NCBI RefSeq assembly: GCF_030551255.1
Contig: NZ_CP130630.1
Span: 8,351,501 to 8,415,500 of the forward strand
Source of the DNA: Streptomyces sp. NL15-2K
GTDB lineage: Bacteria > Actinomycetota > Actinomycetes > Streptomycetales > Streptomycetaceae
DNA length: 64,000 bases
Direction: 5' to 3'
The stretch's first letter is position 1. Every line of letters begins with the position of its first letter. Positions 28,384 to 37,137 of the stretch are shown piece by piece. A program made the position numbers and the translations under genes. Below the pieces are notes generated by a model. It searched no databases, was not told the DNA's origin, and was given only the letters and a program-made list of their open reading frames with translations.

Positions 28384-29937
28384 GTGTTCGATACCCTCTC
28401 CGACCGCCTCTCAGTCGCTTTCAAGTCCCTCCGGGGCAAGGGCCGGCTGTCCGAGGCGGACATCGACGCCACGGCACGTGAGATTCGCATCGCGCTTCTC
28501 GAAGCCGACGTGGCCCTGCCTGTCGTCCGGACATTCATCAAGAACGTCAAGGAGAGGGCTCTCGGGAGCGAGCTTTCCAAGGCCCTGAATCCGGCGCAGC
28601 AGTTCATCAAGATCGTCAATGGCGAACTCGTCACGATCCTCGGCGGCGAGACCCGTCGCCTCCGGTTCGCCAAGCAGCCGCCCACCGTGATCATGCTGGC
28701 GGGTCTGCAGGGTGCCGGTAAGACCACCCTCGCGGGCAAGCTCGGCCGCTGGCTGAAGGAGCAGGGCCACTCGCCGCTCCTGGTCGCCGCCGACCTCCAG
28801 CGCCCCAACGCCGTCAACCAGCTCAGCGTGGTCGCCGAGCGCGCGGGTGTGGCCGTCTTCGCCCCCGAGCCGGGCAACGGCGTCGGTGACCCGGTCAAGG
28901 TCGCCAAGGACTCCATCGAGCACGCCAAGTCCAAGGTCCACGACATCGTGATCGTGGACACCGCCGGCCGCCTGGGCATCGACCAGGAGATGATGCAGCA
29001 GGCCGCGGACATTCGGGACGCGGTCTCGCCGGACGAGATCCTCTTCGTCGTCGACGCGATGATCGGTCAGGACGCGGTCAACACCGCCGAGTCCTTCCGC
29101 GACGGCGTCGGCTTCGACGGCGTGGTCCTGTCCAAGCTCGACGGCGACGCCCGCGGTGGTGCGGCCCTGTCGATCGCCTCGGTCACCGGCAAGCCGATCA
29201 TGTTCGCGTCCAACGGCGAGAAGCTCGACGACTTCGACGCGTTCCACCCGGACCGGATGGCCTCCCGCATCCTCGACATGGGTGACCTGCTCACCCTGAT
29301 CGAGCAGGCGGAGAAGACGTTCAGCCAGGAAGAGGCCCAGAAGATGGCCTCCAAGCTGGCGTCGAAGAAGGGCCAGGAGTTCACGCTCGACGACTTCCTG
29401 GCCCAGATGGAGCAGGTCCGCAAGATGGGCTCCATCTCCAAGCTGCTCGGCATGCTCCCGGGCATGGGCCAGATCAAGGACCAGATCAACAACCTCGACG
29501 AGCGCGACGTCGACCGCACGGCCGCGATCATCAAGTCGATGACCCCGGGCGAGCGCCAGGAACCGACGATCATCAACGGCTCGCGCCGCGCCCGTATCGC
29601 CAAGGGTTCCGGTGTCGACGTCAGCGCCGTGAAGAACCTGGTCGAGCGGTTCTTCGAGGCCCGCAAGATGATGTCCCGCATGGCCCAGGGCGGCGGCATG
29701 CCGGGCATGCCGGGAGTCCCGGGCATGGGCGGCGGCCCCGGCCGCTCCAAGAAGCAGCCGAAGAAGGCCAAGGGCAAGCAGCGCTCCGGCAACCCGATGA
29801 AGCGCAAGCAGCAGGAGCAGGAGGAGGCCGCGCGCCGCGCCGCGGCCGCCCAGGGTGGCAACGCCTTCGGCGTCCCGGGCCAGCAGGCGCCTCAGGACTT
29901 CGAACTGCCGGACGAGTTCAAGAAGTTCATGGGCTGA
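28384..29937 (+). CDS. ffh: Signal recognition particle protein Ffh, 517 aa
   Basis: SRP54-type GTPase that binds nascent signal sequences and 4.5S RNA. It has an N domain (residues 1-95) and a G domain with GLQGAGKTTLAGKLG near residues 106-120, DTAGR near 188 and SKLDGDARGG near 250. The Met-rich M domain (about 300-440) includes the RNA-binding SGVDVSAVKNLVERF region. A low-complexity tail with GMPGMPG repeats and KKQPKKAKGK follows. GTG 28384 gives the standard start FDTLSDRLS. It pairs with FtsY encoded upstream. Confidence 0.96.
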   Translation: MFDTLSDRLSVAFKSLRGKGRLSEADIDATAREIRIALLEADVALPVVRTFIKNVKERALGSELSKALNPAQQFIKIVNGELVTILGGETRRLRFAKQPPTVIMLAGLQGAGKTTLAGKLGRWLKEQGHSPLLVAADLQRPNAVNQLSVVAERAGVAVFAPEPGNGVGDPVKVAKDSIEHAKSKVHDIVIVDTAGRLGIDQEMMQQAADIRDAVSPDEILFVVDAMIGQDAVNTAESFRDGVGFDGVVLSKLDGDARGGAALSIASVTGKPIMFASNGEKLDDFDAFHPDRMASRILDMGDLLTLIEQAEKTFSQEEAQKMASKLASKKGQEFTLDDFLAQMEQVRKMGSISKLLGMLPGMGQIKDQINNLDERDVDRTAAIIKSMTPGERQEPTIINGSRRARIAKGSGVDVSAVKNLVERFFEARKMMSRMAQGGGMPGMPGVPGMGGGPGRSKKQPKKAKGKQRSGNPMKRKQQEQEEAARRAAAAQGGNAFGVPGQQAPQDFELPDEFKKFMG

Positions 29938-29967
29938 CTCCGGCGTGATCCGCTGGACAGGCCCTGG

Positions 29968-30825
29968 CTAGGCAATGCGTGCGATCAAGTACCGGAACAC
30001 GTTCGGCATCCACACCGTGCCGTCCCGGCGCTGATGTGGATGCAGGGACTCCGTCAGCTCCTTGTCCACCTGTTCCTGGTCGGTCGCGGAGATCGCCGCG
30101 TCGAAGAGCCCCGTCGACAGCAGCCCGCGTACGGCGCTGTCGAGGTCGGCGTACCCGAAGGGGCAGGCGACCCGGCCGGAGCCGTCCGGCTTCAGGCCGG
30201 CGCGCTGGGCGACCTCCTCCAGGTCGTCCCGGAGGGCGGAGCGCCACCTGCCCGAGCCGCGCATCGGATCCGCCAGCTTGGTGGCCACCCGGAGCACGGA
30301 CGACGTGGCGCAGCGTTCCGGCGGGCCCCAGCCGGCCAGCACCACGGGCGCCCCGCGCTCGGCGAGCGGCGTCGCCGAGGCGAGCAGTTCCCCGAGCCCC
30401 TCCGAGTCGCCCGCGAGACACCCGATGGGCTCGAAGGCGGTCACCACGGTGTACGCGGGAGCCTGGGCGTCGGCCGCGTCCCGGGGCGAGCCGTCGACGA
30501 GCCGTGCCTCGGTACGCGCGCGCGTGCCACTCGCCTGAGGCACCAGCCGCTCGCGCGCGAGTGCCAGCCGTTCGGGCGAGGAGGAGTCGACGCCGGTGAC
30601 CGCGGCTCCTCTGGACGCCGCCATCAGCAGGGCCAGCCCGGAGCCGCAGCCGAGGCCCAACAGCCGTGTGTCGGGTCCCACTTGCAGTCGCTCGTAGACG
30701 GCCTCATAGAGCGGCACCAGCATCCGCTCCTGGATCTCGGACCAGTCACGCGCGCGTGCGCCCAGGTCCACGCGGGGTGTCTTTCCCGCATGGGACAGGC
30801 GTTGTCGCACGAGCGTAGGTGTCAT
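29968..30825 (-). CDS. Class I SAM-dependent methyltransferase, 285 aa
   Basis: Rossmann-fold methyltransferase. The SAM-binding glycine loop LLGLGCGSGLALLMAAS is near residues 54-70, followed by the acidic strand-2 end TGVDSS near 77. The middle matches generic methyltransferase type 11/25 folds, with no metal-binding motif. ATG 30825. It lies convergent with ffh and divergent from proS. Substrate unknown; the same position relative to ffh is occupied by a methyltransferase in other streptomycetes, as far as I recall. Confidence 0.8.
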   Translation of the reverse strand: MTPTLVRQRLSHAGKTPRVDLGARARDWSEIQERMLVPLYEAVYERLQVGPDTRLLGLGCGSGLALLMAASRGAAVTGVDSSSPERLALARERLVPQASGTRARTEARLVDGSPRDAADAQAPAYTVVTAFEPIGCLAGDSEGLGELLASATPLAERGAPVVLAGWGPPERCATSSVLRVATKLADPMRGSGRWRSALRDDLEEVAQRAGLKPDGSGRVACPFGYADLDSAVRGLLSTGLFDAAISATDQEQVDKELTESLHPHQRRDGTVWMPNVFRYLIARIA

Positions 30826-31022
30826 CAAAGCGCCCCAATCCGCCGAGAGTTTCCCCTGTGCCCGTTTCCGTGGCCCCCGTGACGTGCGCTCGCACTCCCC
30901 CCGTATGTCCCCCGTATGCCAGGTAACTCCGCACTCGAGCCCGCGTCCAGAGGTTGTCGGCCCCTCCTTGTGGCTTCCCTGCGCGAGTGGCGAGAATTCA
31001 CATTCCGGCAACGTGGGCCCGT

Positions 31023-31036
31023 ACCATCGCGCCATG
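31023..31036 (+). promoter_or_regulatory. Candidate -10 for a leaderless proS mRNA
   Basis: TACCAT (31023-31028) ends five bases before ATG 31034, and there is no ribosome-binding site. No good -35 was found. Confidence 0.35.
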
Positions 31037-32449
31037 GCAAAGGCACCCGTTCTCACACCCCGGGCGGACGATTTCCCGCGCTGGTACCAGGATCTGATCA
31101 ACAAGGCCGAACTGGCCGACAACGGTCCGGTGCGCGGCACCATGGTGATCCGACCGTACGGGTACGGGTTGTGGGAGCGGATGCAGGCCGAGATGGACGC
31201 CCGCATCAAGGAGACGGGCACACAGAACGCGTACTTCCCGCTGCTGATCCCGCAGTCGTACCTCACGCGCGAGGCGGACCACGTCGAGGGCTTCGCGCCG
31301 GAGCTCGCGGTCGTCACGCACGGCGGCGGCAAGGAGCTGGAGGAGGCGGCGGTGGTCCGCCCCACCTCCGAGATGATCATCAACGACTACTTCTCGAAGT
31401 GGGTGCAGAGCTACCGCGACCTGCCGCTGCTGATCAACCAGTGGGCGAACGTGGTGCGTTGGGAGCTCAGGCCGCGGCTCTTCCTGCGTACGACCGAATT
31501 CCTCTGGCAGGAGGGCCACACGGCGCACGCCACACGGGAGGAGGCGCGCGACTTCGCCGCGCACATCCACCGCGAGGTCTACGAGGACTTCATGGTGAAC
31601 GTCCTCGCGATGGACGTCGTCCCCGGCCGCAAGACCGTCAAGGAGCGGTTCGCCGGCGCCATCAACACCCTCACCCTCGAAGGCATGATGGGCGACGGCA
31701 AGGCGCTCCAGATGGCCACCAGCCACGAGCTGGGCCAGAACTTCGCCAAGGCCTTCAACACCCAGTACCTGTCGAAGGACGGCACGCAGGAACTGGTGTG
31801 GCAGACCTCCTGGGGCTCCACGACCCGCATGATCGGCGCCCTGGTGATGATGCACGGTGACGACAACGGCCTCCGTGTCCCGCCGCGCCTCGCGCAGACC
31901 CAGGTCGTCGTCCTCGCGATCAAGGGCGACGATGCGGTTCTGGCCAAGGTCCGCGAGATCGGCGACCAGCTGAAGGCGGCCGGCCTCCGCGTCCACGTCG
32001 ACGACCGCACCGACACCCCGTTCGGTCGCCGAGCCGTCGACTGGGAGCTCAAGGGCGTGCCCGTACGGATCGAGGTCGGGCCCCGTGACCTGGAGAACGG
32101 CACGGCGATGCTGGCGCGGCGCATCCCTGGGGGCAAGGAGCCGGTGTCGCTGGACGCCCTCGTCGGTCTCCTCCCCGACGTTCTCGAAGAGGACCAGGCG
32201 CTGCTGCTGGCCCAGTCCCGGGAACGCCGCGAATCCCGTACGTCCGACGTGTCGACGATCGACGAGGCGGTCGAGGCCGCCACCGCCGGTCGCTGGGCGC
32301 GCGTTCCGTGGGCGGAGCTCGGCGAAGAAGGCGAGGCCAGGCTGGGTGAGCACGCGGTGACCGTACGGTGTCTGGTCGCGGAGGACGGGGCGGTGCCCGA
32401 CGCCGACGACGCGCCCGGTAACGTCGCGGTCGTGGCGCGCGCTTACTGA
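31034..32449 (+). CDS. proS: Prolyl-tRNA synthetase, eukaryote/archaeal type, 471 aa
   Basis: Class II aminoacyl-tRNA synthetase charging tRNA-Pro. At 471 residues without the bacterial editing insertion, and with motifs GTQNAYFPLLIP, VVRPTSEMII, LRTTEFLWQEGHTAH and a C-terminal anticodon-binding plus ProRS-C region, it is the eukaryote/archaeal-type (short) enzyme. Streptomycetes usually carry a bacterial-type proS near nusA, outside this window, so this may be a second copy or the only one. No ribosome-binding site precedes ATG 31034 and a -10-like TACCAT lies just upstream, in line with a leaderless message. Confidence 0.93.
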   Translation: MAKAPVLTPRADDFPRWYQDLINKAELADNGPVRGTMVIRPYGYGLWERMQAEMDARIKETGTQNAYFPLLIPQSYLTREADHVEGFAPELAVVTHGGGKELEEAAVVRPTSEMIINDYFSKWVQSYRDLPLLINQWANVVRWELRPRLFLRTTEFLWQEGHTAHATREEARDFAAHIHREVYEDFMVNVLAMDVVPGRKTVKERFAGAINTLTLEGMMGDGKALQMATSHELGQNFAKAFNTQYLSKDGTQELVWQTSWGSTTRMIGALVMMHGDDNGLRVPPRLAQTQVVVLAIKGDDAVLAKVREIGDQLKAAGLRVHVDDRTDTPFGRRAVDWELKGVPVRIEVGPRDLENGTAMLARRIPGGKEPVSLDALVGLLPDVLEEDQALLLAQSRERRESRTSDVSTIDEAVEAATAGRWARVPWAELGEEGEARLGEHAVTVRCLVAEDGAVPDADDAPGNVAVVARAY

Positions 32450-32711
32450 GGTGACGCCCTTCCGGTGCCAGAGCGACCGAAAGGCCTCTTGCGCATCCGC
32501 CGACCACAGCCGCACCGGCGCGTGGACAGGGTCTACGCGCTGGGGCGTACGTCAGGCTACGCACCACCTTGATACGAGCTGCGAGGCTTCTCCGCAGATC
32601 AGCGCACCCGCCCTCGTCAGGACGCATCAGCGGCAACTGACGGGTACGTGCAAAATTATTTGGGATGCCCCGGAATCGGAACACTGGGGCACCCCGGCTC
32701 GTTGTCATTAC

Positions 32712-33314
32712 GTGAGCACGACACAGACACCACCTGTTCTCGCCGCAGAGCTGGCACAGGCGTGGGCCGACATTCAGCGGTACCACCCCGAGCTGCCAGA
32801 CCTTGCCGCGCCAGAATCCCTGATCGGGGAGTCGTCGTCCGCGTGCGGTCACGAGCTCTCCTTCGAGCGACTGCTTCACGAGGCAGTCCATGGCATCGCC
32901 GCCTCGCGCGGCATTCGCGACACCTCCCGTGCCGGCCGCTACCACAACCGCAGATTCCTCGCCATCGCCGAGGAGCTGGGCCTGGACCACCCCGAGGAGC
33001 CGCACCCCAGCAGCGGCTTCTCGCTGGTCACGCTCACCCCCGAGGCGAAGCGGCGCTACCGCCCGACCATCGAGCGCCTCCAGCGCGCCCTCAAGGCCCA
33101 CACGGCGGCGACCGCCGCCGACACGGCACGTTCCTTCCGCGGCCCGGCCGCCAGACACGGCTCCTCCGGCGGTGGTGTCCGCGTCAAGGCGGTCTGCGAC
33201 TGCGGCCGCAATGTGCGCGTCGTCCCGTCGGTCCTGGCCCAGGCGCCGATCGTGTGCGGCGGCTGCGGAAAGCCGTTCCGAATCCCGGAGGTCGTGGGCG
33301 CGGCGGCGAGCTGA
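32712..33314 (+). CDS. SprT-like putative zinc metalloprotein, 200 aa
   Basis: Residues 53-65 contain FERLLHEAVHGIA, an HExxH zinc-metallopeptidase core. Downstream GRYHNRRFLAIAEELG supplies a further His, as in SprT-like domains. The C-terminus has a zinc ribbon, CDCGRNVRV and VCGGCGKPF (about residues 160-190), again as in SprT/Spartan relatives. SprT-family proteases cleave DNA-protein crosslinks in other organisms; activity here is inferred. GTG 32712 gives SerThrThr; no strong ribosome-binding site. The 262 bp upstream hold no gene and no clear promoter. Confidence 0.7.
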   Translation: MSTTQTPPVLAAELAQAWADIQRYHPELPDLAAPESLIGESSSACGHELSFERLLHEAVHGIAASRGIRDTSRAGRYHNRRFLAIAEELGLDHPEEPHPSSGFSLVTLTPEAKRRYRPTIERLQRALKAHTAATAADTARSFRGPAARHGSSGGGVRVKAVCDCGRNVRVVPSVLAQAPIVCGGCGKPFRIPEVVGAAAS

Positions 33315-33381
33315 CTGCCTTCCCGGCATCTCGTGGGTGCCGGATGAGCAGAGCGGGTGTGCCGTTGCGGTCGACTCGGAC

Positions 33382-33440
33382 AGCTGCGGGCAGTCGTGCC
33401 GCTGGGGCACGGGTGGGCGCAGCGGCACCCCGTCGGCGCC
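33382..33440 (-). repeat. Dispersed Streptomyces hairpin element, variant copy A
   Basis: AGCTGCGGGCAGTCGTGCCGCTGGGGC arm (33382-33408) and CGGCACCCCG arm (33423-33432) match the reverse complement of copies B and C, but the central ~20 bases differ. It fills part of the 364-bp gap 33315-33678 between the SprT-like gene and rpsP; the remainder carries the rpsP promoter region. Confidence 0.65.
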
Positions 33441-33678
33441 GGGTTGCGCAACGCCCCGACGGCACCCGAAACGCCGGGTGCCCCTCAAGCCTGCCCAGCC
33501 CCACGCCCCTCGGTCCAAGACGACCCGCAGGGTATGGCAGAATGGCTAGCTGTACTCGACAGCCGCACAGGAACCCTCTCGCCTCCGGCTGACGCGTCCA
33601 TCGGGCACTCGGGTACCGCAACCCCACGCGGCCATCTCGCCGTGCCCAACCACGTCAAATCCAGGAGAACCCACTCCC

Positions 33679-34107
33679 GTGGCAGTCAAGATCAAGCTGA
33701 AGCGTCTGGGCAAGATCCGTTCGCCTCACTACCGCATCGTCGTCGCCGACTCCCGCACGCGCCGTGACGGCCGTGCGATCGAGGAGATCGGCCTGTACCA
33801 CCCGGTGCAGAACCCCTCGCGCATCGAGGTCAACGCCGACCGCGTGGCGTACTGGCTCTCCGTCGGCGCCCAGCCGACCGAGCCCGTGCTCGCCATCCTC
33901 AAGAAGACCGGCGACTGGCAGAAGTTCAAGGGCGAGCCCGCCCCGGCTCCGCTGCTGCAGCCGGCCGAGAAGGCCGTGCGCCCGTCGTTCGAGGCTCTCG
34001 GGGGCGACGACGAGGGCAAGGGTGAGGCGATCACCCAGAAGAAGAAGGCCGAGAAGAAGGACGAGGCCGCGGCTGAGTCGTCTTCGTCTGAGTCGACCGG
34101 GGCCTGA
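33679..34107 (+). CDS. rpsP: 30S ribosomal protein S16, 142 aa
   Basis: S16 with the invariant start [25 protein letters not shown]. About 80 residues form the conserved core; a charged Lys/Glu/Ser-rich tail of ~55 residues extends it as in other actinobacteria. GTG 33679 follows CAGGAG. It is first of the run rpsP-khpA-rimM-trmD, 2 bp before khpA. The upstream region near 33530-33560 (TATGGCAGAATGGCTAGCTG) has promoter-like AT-rich sequence. Confidence 0.95.
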   Translation: MAVKIKLKRLGKIRSPHYRIVVADSRTRRDGRAIEEIGLYHPVQNPSRIEVNADRVAYWLSVGAQPTEPVLAILKKTGDWQKFKGEPAPAPLLQPAEKAVRPSFEALGGDDEGKGEAITQKKKAEKKDEAAAESSSSESTGA

Positions 34108-34109
34108 GC

Positions 34110-34349
34110 ATGCTCGAGGAGGCTCTCGAGCACCTCGTGAAGGGCATCGTCGACAACCCTGACGATGTGCAGGTCGCCTCGCGCAACCTGCGTCGCGGGC
34201 GTGTGCTGGAGGTCAGGGTCCACCCCGACGACCTCGGTAAGGTGATCGGTCGCAACGGCCGCACCGCACGCGCTCTGCGCACCGTCGTGGGCGCCATCGG
34301 CGGCCGCGGTGTCCGCGTCGACCTCGTCGACGTCGACCACGTCCGCTGA
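34110..34349 (+). CDS. khpA: KH-domain RNA-binding protein KhpA, 79 aa
   Basis: Small single-KH-domain protein with the GxxG loop in [14 protein letters not shown] (about residues 42-55) and the [11 protein letters not shown] strand. It begins [18 protein letters not shown], typical of the family. It sits between rpsP and rimM, the conserved position, 2 bp after rpsP. KhpA, often with KhpB, binds RNA and affects cell division or elongation in Gram-positives. Confidence 0.92.
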   Translation: MLEEALEHLVKGIVDNPDDVQVASRNLRRGRVLEVRVHPDDLGKVIGRNGRTARALRTVVGAIGGRGVRVDLVDVDHVR

Positions 34350-34370
34350 CGCCATACGCAGCACCGGCTC

Positions 34371-34404
34371 GGGCCGGGGAGGGCCACTGGGCCGTCCCCG
34401 GCCC
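34371..34404 (+). terminator. Hairpin between khpA and rimM (terminator or attenuator)
   Basis: GGGCCGGGGA (34371-34380) and TCCCCGGCCC (34395-34404) form a 10-bp stem with a 14-nt loop. Confidence 0.6.
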
Positions 34405-34438
34405 GAAGTCGTATGACAGGCCGAAGTCGTATGACAGG
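34403..34438 (+). repeat. Perfect 18-bp tandem repeat in the rimM leader
   Basis: CCGAAGTCGTATGACAGG occurs twice in tandem (34403-34420, 34421-34438). The second copy runs into the AGGAG ribosome-binding site of rimM. Confidence 0.9.
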
Positions 34439-34450
34439 AGATCAAGCACA

Positions 34451-35035
34451 GTGCAGCTCGTAGTCGCACGGGTCGGCCGCGCCCACGGCATCAAGGGCGA
34501 GGTCAACGTCGAGGTCCGCACCGACGAGCCGGAAGTCAGGCTCGCCCCGGGCGCCGTCCTGCTCACGGACCCCGCCTCGACGGGCCCGCTCACCATCGAG
34601 ACCGGCCGCGTCCACAGCGGCCGGCTGCTCCTGCGCTTCGAGGGCGTTCGTGACCGCAACGCCGCCGAGGCCCTTCGCAACACCCTCCTGATCGCGGAGG
34701 TGGACCCGGAGGAGTTGCCGGAGGAAGAGGACGAGTACTACGACCACCAGCTCATGGATCTCGACGTCGTGACCAAGGACGGCGTGGAGGTGGGCCGGAT
34801 CACCGAGATCTCGCACCTGCCCTCCCAGGACCTCTTCATCGTCGAGCGGCCCGACGGGAGCGAGGTCATGATCCCGTTCGTCCAGGAGATCGTCACCGAG
34901 ATCGACCTGGAGGAGCAGCGGGCGGTCATCGACCCGCCGCCGGGACTGATCGACGACCAGGCTGCCCGCGACGAAGTCGCTGATGGACACAGTGATTCCT
35001 CCAGGATCGATTCCTCCAGGGACGACAGCGCATGA
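34451..35035 (+). CDS. rimM: 16S rRNA processing/30S maturation protein RimM, 194 aa
   Basis: Assembly factor for the 30S head. The N-terminal domain begins [21 protein letters not shown]-barrel domain follows with [18 protein letters not shown] and the terminal [18 protein letters not shown] short Asp/Ser-rich tail containing a repeated [10 protein letters not shown] unit ends the protein. GTG 34451 with AGGAG from the duplicated leader. The stop overlaps the trmD ATG by 4 bp. Confidence 0.94.
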   Translation: MQLVVARVGRAHGIKGEVNVEVRTDEPEVRLAPGAVLLTDPASTGPLTIETGRVHSGRLLLRFEGVRDRNAAEALRNTLLIAEVDPEELPEEEDEYYDHQLMDLDVVTKDGVEVGRITEISHLPSQDLFIVERPDGSEVMIPFVQEIVTEIDLEEQRAVIDPPPGLIDDQAARDEVADGHSDSSRIDSSRDDSA

Positions 35036-35865
35036 GGCTCGACGTCGTCACGATCTTCCCCGAGTACCTGGAGCCGCTGAACGTCTCCCTGGTCGGCAAG
35101 GCACGCGCGCGTGGACAGCTGAACGTCCATGTGCACGACCTGCGCGGCTGGACCTACGACCGCCACAACACCGTCGACGACACCCCCTACGGCGGCGGTC
35201 CCGGGATGGTCATGAAGACCGAGCCCTGGGGGGACGCGCTGGACTCCGTCCTGGCGGACGGCTACGAGACGGGCTCCCACCGGCCCGCCCTGATCGTCCC
35301 CACCCCCAGCGGCCGCCCCTTCACCCAGGAACTCGCCGTCGAACTCTCCGAGCGTCCCTGGCTGATCTTCGCGCCGGCCCGCTACGAGGGAATCGACCGC
35401 CGTGTCATCGACGAGTACGCGACCCGGATGCCGGTCTACGAGGTGTCCATCGGTGACTACGTCCTCGCCGGCGGCGAGGCGGCCGTACTCGTCGTCACGG
35501 AGGCCGTGGCGCGGCTGCTGCCCGGCGTCCTGGGCAACGCCGAGTCGCACCGGGACGACTCCTTCGCGCCCGGCGCCATGGCCAACCTCCTGGAGGGGCC
35601 CGTCTACACCAAGCCGCCCCAGTGGCGCGGCCGGGAGATCCCGGACGTGCTGCTCAGCGGTCACCACGGCAAGATCGCGCGCTGGCGCCGGGACGAGGCG
35701 CTGAAGCGTACGACCGCCAACCGGCCCGACCTGATAGAGCGCTGCGACCCCAAGGTCTTCGACAAGAAGGACCGCGAGATGCTCTCCATCCTGGGCTGGG
35801 CGCCGGACCCGGCGGGGGAGCCGTACGGTCGATTTTGGCGCAGGACCCAGGACGTGGAAGAATAG
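35032..35865 (+). CDS. trmD: tRNA (guanine(37)-N1)-methyltransferase TrmD, 277 aa
   Basis: SPOUT methyltransferase forming m1G37, which prevents +1 frameshifting. Motifs are [27 protein letters not shown] near residues 50-63, the knot sequence [14 protein letters not shown] near 115-128 and [13 protein letters not shown] near 140-152. Standard length with an actinobacterial C-terminal extension. It overlaps rimM by 4 bp (ATGA). Confidence 0.95.
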   Translation: MRLDVVTIFPEYLEPLNVSLVGKARARGQLNVHVHDLRGWTYDRHNTVDDTPYGGGPGMVMKTEPWGDALDSVLADGYETGSHRPALIVPTPSGRPFTQELAVELSERPWLIFAPARYEGIDRRVIDEYATRMPVYEVSIGDYVLAGGEAAVLVVTEAVARLLPGVLGNAESHRDDSFAPGAMANLLEGPVYTKPPQWRGREIPDVLLSGHHGKIARWRRDEALKRTTANRPDLIERCDPKVFDKKDREMLSILGWAPDPAGEPYGRFWRRTQDVEE

Positions 35866-35961
35866 GCCGCTGCTGTGCGCCGTCCGGCGTGCGCCCCTGC
35901 CACAGGGGGACACGACGCCCGCCCCGACGCCACGGCTCTCCTTTTTCGAACACCTAGTTGC

Positions 35962-35985
35962 CGCTGATGACCTGTGGCATCAGCG
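35962..35985 (+). promoter_or_regulatory. rplS leader hairpin
   Basis: CGCTGATG (35962-35969) and CATCAGCG (35978-35985) form an 8-bp stem with an 8-nt loop ending 15 bp before the L19 start. Position and form suggest an autogenous L19 leader, which is known in other phyla; not proven here. Confidence 0.5.
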
Positions 35986-36000
35986 AAGAAAGCAGACGAA

Positions 36001-36351
36001 ATGTCTCACCTGCTCGACTCCGTCGACGCCGCGTCGCTGCGCAGCGACGTTCCGGCCTTCCGCCCGGGCGACACCGTCAACGTCCACGTCCGCGTCATCG
36101 AGGGCAACCGCTCCCGTGTGCAGCAGTTCAAGGGCGTGGTCATCCGCCGCCAGGGCGCCGGTGTCCGTGAGAGCTTCACGGTCCGCAAGGTCTCCTTCTC
36201 CGTCGGCGTCGAGCGCACCTTCCCGGTGCACACCCCGATCGTCGAGAAGATCGAGCTCGTCACCAAGGGCGACGTGCGCCGCGCCAAGCTGTACTACCTG
36301 CGCGAGCTGCGCGGCAAGGCCGCGAAGATCAAGGAGAAGCGCGAGAACTGA
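36001..36351 (+). CDS. rplS: 50S ribosomal protein L19, 116 aa
   Basis: L19 of standard size. The conserved core [29 protein letters not shown] is followed by the C-terminal motif [24 protein letters not shown] 36001 gives the family start (MSHLLDSVD); an in-frame ATG 27 bp upstream lies inside the leader hairpin region and is less likely. It is separated from trmD by 135 bp with its own leader. Confidence 0.95.
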   Translation: MSHLLDSVDAASLRSDVPAFRPGDTVNVHVRVIEGNRSRVQQFKGVVIRRQGAGVRESFTVRKVSFSVGVERTFPVHTPIVEKIELVTKGDVRRAKLYYLRELRGKAAKIKEKREN

Positions 36352-36372
36352 GCGCTTTTCGGTGGTCACAGC

Positions 36373-36395
36373 GGGGCCGGATAGCATCTGGCCCC
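36373..36395 (+). promoter_or_regulatory. Candidate sipW -10 inside an inverted repeat
   Basis: TAGCAT (36382-36387) lies between GGGGCC (36373-36378) and GGCCCC (36390-36395), with ATG at 36397 and no ribosome-binding site. It could be a leaderless promoter overlapped by an operator. Confidence 0.4.
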
Positions 36396-36396
36396 G

Positions 36397-37137
36397 ATGG
36401 ACACCGAAGCACAGCCGACGGAGCGCGACCGCTCCTCCAGCCCTTCCGATGCCGAGGAGATCTCGGACACAGGGGGACCGGAGGGCCGGTCGCGTTTGTC
36501 GTTGGTGTCGTGGGCCGCCGAGTGGCTCCCCGGCGGGCGGATCACCTTGAGCCTGCTGGTTTTCCTGATGTTCCTGCTGCTGCTCAGCAACTTCGTGCTG
36601 CAGCCGTTCCAGATTCCCAGCGGATCCATGGAGCGCGGATTGAGGATCGGCGACCGCGTTCTCGTAAATAAGTTGGCGTACCGTTTCGGTGCCGAGCCGC
36701 GGCGCGGCGATGTTGTCGTGTTCGACGGAACTGGGTATTTCGGGGACGCGGACTACATCAAACGCGTTGTGGGTGTGGGGGGCGACCACGTGGTCTGCTG
36801 TGACAAGGAGGGGAGGATCGAGGTGAACGGCCGGTCGGTCGACGAGTCGACGTTCCTGTACCCCGGCGACAGCCCGTCCACGGTGCCCTTCGACGTCGTC
36901 GTGCCCCAGGGCACCCTCTTCGTCCTCGGCGACCATCGCAGCGACTCCAGCGACTCCCGCGACCATCTGGGCTCACCCGGCGGCGGCATGATCCCCGTCG
37001 ACGACGTCATCGGACGGGCCGACTGGATCGTCTGGCCCGTCGGCCACTTCACCCGCATCCACGGCCCCGGCGCCTACGCGCGTGTGCCCAGCGTCCCGGA
37101 GGCGAAGCCCCCAAGAGCGGTGGGCGCCCATGGGTAG
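36397..37137 (+). CDS. sipW: Type I signal peptidase (SipW-like), 246 aa
   Basis: Membrane serine protease removing signal peptides. One N-terminal membrane helix (about residues 49-68) is followed by box B IPSGSME with nucleophile Ser77, RVLVNK, box D with Lys near 121 (YIKRVVGVGG) and box E GDHRSDSSDSR. There is no clear C-terminal membrane segment, which fits SipW, the first of four consecutive signal peptidase genes in S. lividans/coelicolor. Its stop overlaps the next gene by 8 bp. Confidence 0.92.
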   Translation: MDTEAQPTERDRSSSPSDAEEISDTGGPEGRSRLSLVSWAAEWLPGGRITLSLLVFLMFLLLLSNFVLQPFQIPSGSMERGLRIGDRVLVNKLAYRFGAEPRRGDVVVFDGTGYFGDADYIKRVVGVGGDHVVCCDKEGRIEVNGRSVDESTFLYPGDSPSTVPFDVVVPQGTLFVLGDHRSDSSDSRDHLGSPGGGMIPVDDVIGRADWIVWPVGHFTRIHGPGAYARVPSVPEAKPPRAVGAHG

